Source: Candidatus Methanofastidiosia archaeon (GTDB lineage Archaea > Methanobacteriota_B > Thermococci > Methanofastidiosales > Methanofastidiosaceae). From it: a DNA stretch of 6,224 nucleotides. The position numbers and the translations under genes were made by a program. The stretch covers positions 1 through 6,224 of the forward strand of contig PWMA01000089.1 of assembly GCA_003558335.1 (NCBI GenBank), in the 5' to 3' direction. Of this stretch, positions 4,961-6,224 are shown one piece after another (the first letter of the stretch is position 1; the number at the start of each line of letters is the position of its first letter). Below the pieces are notes generated by a model. It was given only the letters and a program-made list of their open reading frames with translations, was not told the DNA's origin and did no database searches.

Positions 4961-4982
4961 AATAATACTATAGCGATCAATG

Positions 4983-4990
4983 TTTTATAT
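4983..4990 (-). promoter_or_regulatory. TATA box of the UspA-like gene, predicted leaderless start
   Basis: Minus-strand ATATAAAA (4983-4990), centred 26 bases before ATG 4960: a close match to the archaeal TATA consensus. The spacing puts the transcript start on or next to the start codon, and no ribosome binding site is seen. Confidence 0.6.
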
Positions 4991-5022
4991 GTTTTAGCAT
5001 TATAATTAGATTTAGTTAATAA

Positions 5023-5169
5023 TTATATCCACCCATACTCAACAAATATCTTTTCTCTCTTACACACTGGACATCTAAAAGTTCTTAAGATATGTGTCCT
5101 TGAGATTTGTTTTCTTTCTATTTCGTCCATAGGGATGTGATGATCATCGCACTCATAATTCGGATTCAT
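5023..5169 (-). CDS. 48-residue Cys/His protein, probable small zinc-binding protein
   Basis: The minus strand encodes a 48-residue protein starting MNPNYECDDHHIPMDEIERK and ending GWI before TAA. It has Cys7, His10 and His11 near the start and a C-P-V-C knuckle at 33-36 within TFRCPVCKREKIFVEYGW. One CxxC plus an upstream C-x2-H is enough for a single zinc site, like half of a zinc ribbon with basic residues after the knuckle. I do not recognise a named family. The coding quality is good: no rare start, a balanced charged composition, and a sensible position. Met14 is an alternative start but would remove Cys7 and both His. A TATA box 26-30 bases before the ATG suggests a leaderless transcript. 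It precedes the UspA-like gene on the same strand with its own promoter, and is divergent from the RibD-like reductase. A nucleic-acid-binding or regulatory role is possible but not shown. Confidence 0.72.
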   Translation of the reverse strand: MNPNYECDDHHIPMDEIERKQISRTHILRTFRCPVCKREKIFVEYGWI

Positions 5170-5191
5170 GTGAAACTATTGAGTATTTTTA

Positions 5192-5200
5192 GTTATTTAT
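5192..5200 (-). promoter_or_regulatory. TATA box of the 48-residue zinc-site gene
   Basis: Minus-strand ATAAATAAC (5192-5200), centred about 27 bases before ATG 5169, predicts a leader of two bases or fewer. A second A/T-rich box further upstream (5208-5219) would give a leader of about 20 bases but no ribosome binding site. Confidence 0.4.
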
Positions 5201-5225
5201 CTCTTTCTAAATTATATATGTACAG

Positions 5226-5274
5226 TTTAAAATCAAAAACAATTATATAATTCCCGGATCTATATTATTTGGAG
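5226..5274 (+). promoter_or_regulatory. Promoter region and ribosome binding site of the RibD-like gene
   Basis: TTTAAAAT (5226-5233) predicts a start near 5255 and a leader of about 25 bases containing GGAG (5271-5274), five bases before ATG 5280. Between them lies a perfect 12-base palindrome AATTATATAATT (5241-5252), which could be an operator or a rival TATA box. AATTATATA also occurs directly repeated at 5210-5218, on the other side of the TATA box. Confidence 0.45.
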
Positions 5275-5279
5275 ACAAA

Positions 5280-5954
5280 ATGGAAAAGCCTAAAATTATA
5301 ATGCATAATACTGTTAGTCTTGATTCTTCAATGAAAGATTTTGAATTTAATATAGCCCTGCATTATAAAATTGCAAGTAGTTATAATGCTGATGCACATC
5401 TTATCGGTTCAACAACTGCAAAATCAGGATTAGAAGCGTACGCAGGAAAAATTGAACCTGAAAAAGAATCTGACTATAGAAAAAAAGGGCATGGTAAAAA
5501 TAGTAAAATTCCATTTTGGATTATGGTTGATACAAAAGGAATGCTTAAAGATCTATTGCATATGTTTAGAAGATTCGACTACTGCAAAGAAGTCATAGTC
5601 CTTTTATCTAAAAGTTCACCAATAGACTATGTTAATTATCTTGAAGAAAGAAACTATGAATACATAGTATCTGGAAAAAGCCAAATTAACTTTTTGAAGG
5701 CTTTAAAAGCTTTAAATTCTAAATACAAAATAGAAACAATATTGACAGACACTGGTGGAACACTCAATTCTATTTTATTGAAAAAGAAATTAATTGATGA
5801 GATAAGTCTAGTAATTGCACCCAATATTGTTGGTAAAAATTCTTCCAATCTATTTAAATTATTGGATATTGATAAAAATATATCTCTTGAATTAAAAAGA
5901 GTTGAAGTTATAGATAAAAACTATATCTCTGTTCTTTATACTGTTTTATATTAA
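5280..5954 (+). CDS. Stand-alone RibD C-terminal / dihydrofolate reductase-like reductase
   Basis: A 224-residue protein with the fold of the RibD C-terminal reductase domain, the size of archaeal stand-alone members. The opening KPKIIMHNTVSLDSSMKDF (3-21) matches the first strand and S-(L/I)-D-G turn, with Ser where Gly is usual. NADAHLIGSTTAKSGL (36-51) is the family's D-x3-(I/V)-G-x2-T segment, PFWIMVDTKGML (78-89) the next strand, and LTDTGGTLNSILLKKKLIDEISLVIAPNIVG (155-185) the nucleotide-binding Gly-Gly-x-Leu loop and following strand. Relatives reduce the ribosyl group of a riboflavin precursor with NADPH, as in archaeal 2,5-diamino-6-ribosylamino-pyrimidinone phosphate reductase. This protein is divergent from that enzyme and no riboflavin gene is nearby, so its substrate is uncertain; a generic NAD(P)H oxidoreductase role fits better. 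GGAG at 5271-5274 fixes the start. No gene follows within 180 bases. Confidence 0.85.
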   Translation: MEKPKIIMHNTVSLDSSMKDFEFNIALHYKIASSYNADAHLIGSTTAKSGLEAYAGKIEPEKESDYRKKGHGKNSKIPFWIMVDTKGMLKDLLHMFRRFDYCKEVIVLLSKSSPIDYVNYLEERNYEYIVSGKSQINFLKALKALNSKYKIETILTDTGGTLNSILLKKKLIDEISLVIAPNIVGKNSSNLFKLLDIDKNISLELKRVEVIDKNYISVLYTVLY

Positions 5955-6135
5955 TTTTTAGACTATTAGATGATCAAATATACATAAGTTGACACAAAAA
6001 AAGAAATTAACGCATACCGCTGATGTATATTTTCTAAGTACTGATGTGAGATAAAATGAAGTTGTTAGAAAACAATTCATGTTGAAAGTTTAATATTATT
6101 AATATAAAAGAGATATTTTTTTAAAATATTAATAA
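5955..6135. other. Non-coding A+T-rich interval, nothing assigned
   Basis: I see no open frame of gene quality, tRNA or rRNA segment here. It includes a T-run just after the reductase stop (TTAATTTTTAG, 5953-5963) that may end that transcript. Two copies of CTGATGT occur near 6018 and 6041. A/T-only inverted arms (ATTATTAATAT 6095-6105, ATATTAATAAT 6126-6136) surround a 20-base loop. They could be a weak terminator for the gene reading in from the right edge. Confidence 0.5.
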
Positions 6136-6224
6136 TTAATAACATGCATGGTTGCATAATTCGTGCTTGCGGCAACTATGTCTATAAGCTGTTTTTTCTT
6201 TTTCTAAAAAACGGCCTTTATTCA
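6136..6224 (-). CDS. Possible C-terminal end of a gene entering from the right edge, Cys/His-rich
   Basis: The minus strand is open from the right edge to TAA at 6136-6138, giving 28 residues that end GRFLEKEK, then TAYRHSCRKHELCNHACY. Three Cys and three His lie in the last 14 residues in a pattern (C-x2-H-x2-C-x-H-x-C) that could bind a metal. The charged, Lys/Glu-rich residues before it look like real protein. The opposite strand is also open from ATG 6144 (MHGCIIRACG...), so which strand is coding is not settled by this short stretch. I do not recognise the family. Confidence 0.35.
   Translation of the reverse strand, partial: NKGRFLEKEKTAYRHSCRKHELCNHACY

Noticed and set aside
5654..5848. 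Minus-strand open frame of 64 codons
   Set aside because: Antisense of the RibD-like reductase, which carries the GGTLN loop and a ribosome binding site on the plus strand.
6013..6055. Possible C/D box guide RNA, from two CTGATGT strings
   Set aside because: The C box consensus RUGAUGA is not met and no properly spaced D box pair or terminal stem is visible.
6075..6105. GTTGAAAG string resembling the end of an archaeal CRISPR repeat
   Set aside because: It occurs once only, with no second repeat or spacer-sized period in the window.

Overview
The window is A+T-rich and reads as archaeal, most likely from a methanogen or a relative. Likely TATA boxes lie about 26 bases upstream of expected transcription starts. 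Several genes (yjbQ, the UspA-like gene and the 48-residue zinc-site gene) have a TATA box so close to the ATG that the mRNA should be leaderless or nearly so, while others carry GGAG- or GGATGTGA-type ribosome binding sites. The first gene belongs to the methylcobamide:coenzyme M methyltransferase group (MtaA/MtbA type), which points to methyl-dependent methanogenesis. A lineage such as Methanofastidiosales would fit, but that assignment is an inference from one partial gene and base composition.

Layout. Positions 1-1234 hold three minus-strand genes, read in the order PaaI-type hotdog thioesterase, 4-oxalocrotonate-tautomerase-like small protein, methylcobamide:CoM methyltransferase (cut by the left edge). 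Positions 1317-1449 hold a plus-strand fragment of a small XRE-family regulator that has lost its N-terminus and carries a frame lesion. Positions 1463-2623 hold a divergent pair: an unrecognised protein with a winged-helix-like N-terminus (minus) and a META-domain lipoprotein (plus). They are separated by a shared promoter region with a perfect 8-6-8 inverted repeat next to the lipoprotein's TATA box. A 76-residue protein with a single C-terminal membrane segment (2625-2855, minus) and a five-blade beta-propeller lipoprotein (2988-3965, plus) follow, so 2.2-4.0 kb is largely cell-surface or membrane genes.

Positions 3993-5169 hold three separately promoted minus-strand genes: yjbQ, a UspA-family protein, and a 48-residue Cys/His protein. 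Divergent from the last is a stand-alone RibD C-terminal-like reductase (5280-5954). From 5955 to about 6135 I see no gene. A short minus-strand reading frame with a Cys/His-rich tail runs off the right edge.

Most genes look like independent transcription units; the only run that could be an operon is thioesterase-tautomerase-methyltransferase. I find no tRNA, rRNA, CRISPR array, insertion sequence or recognisable defence system. The least ordinary items are the decayed XRE regulator, the inverted repeat in the divergent promoter, the 48-residue zinc-site protein, and the tautomerase that lacks both classical arginines.
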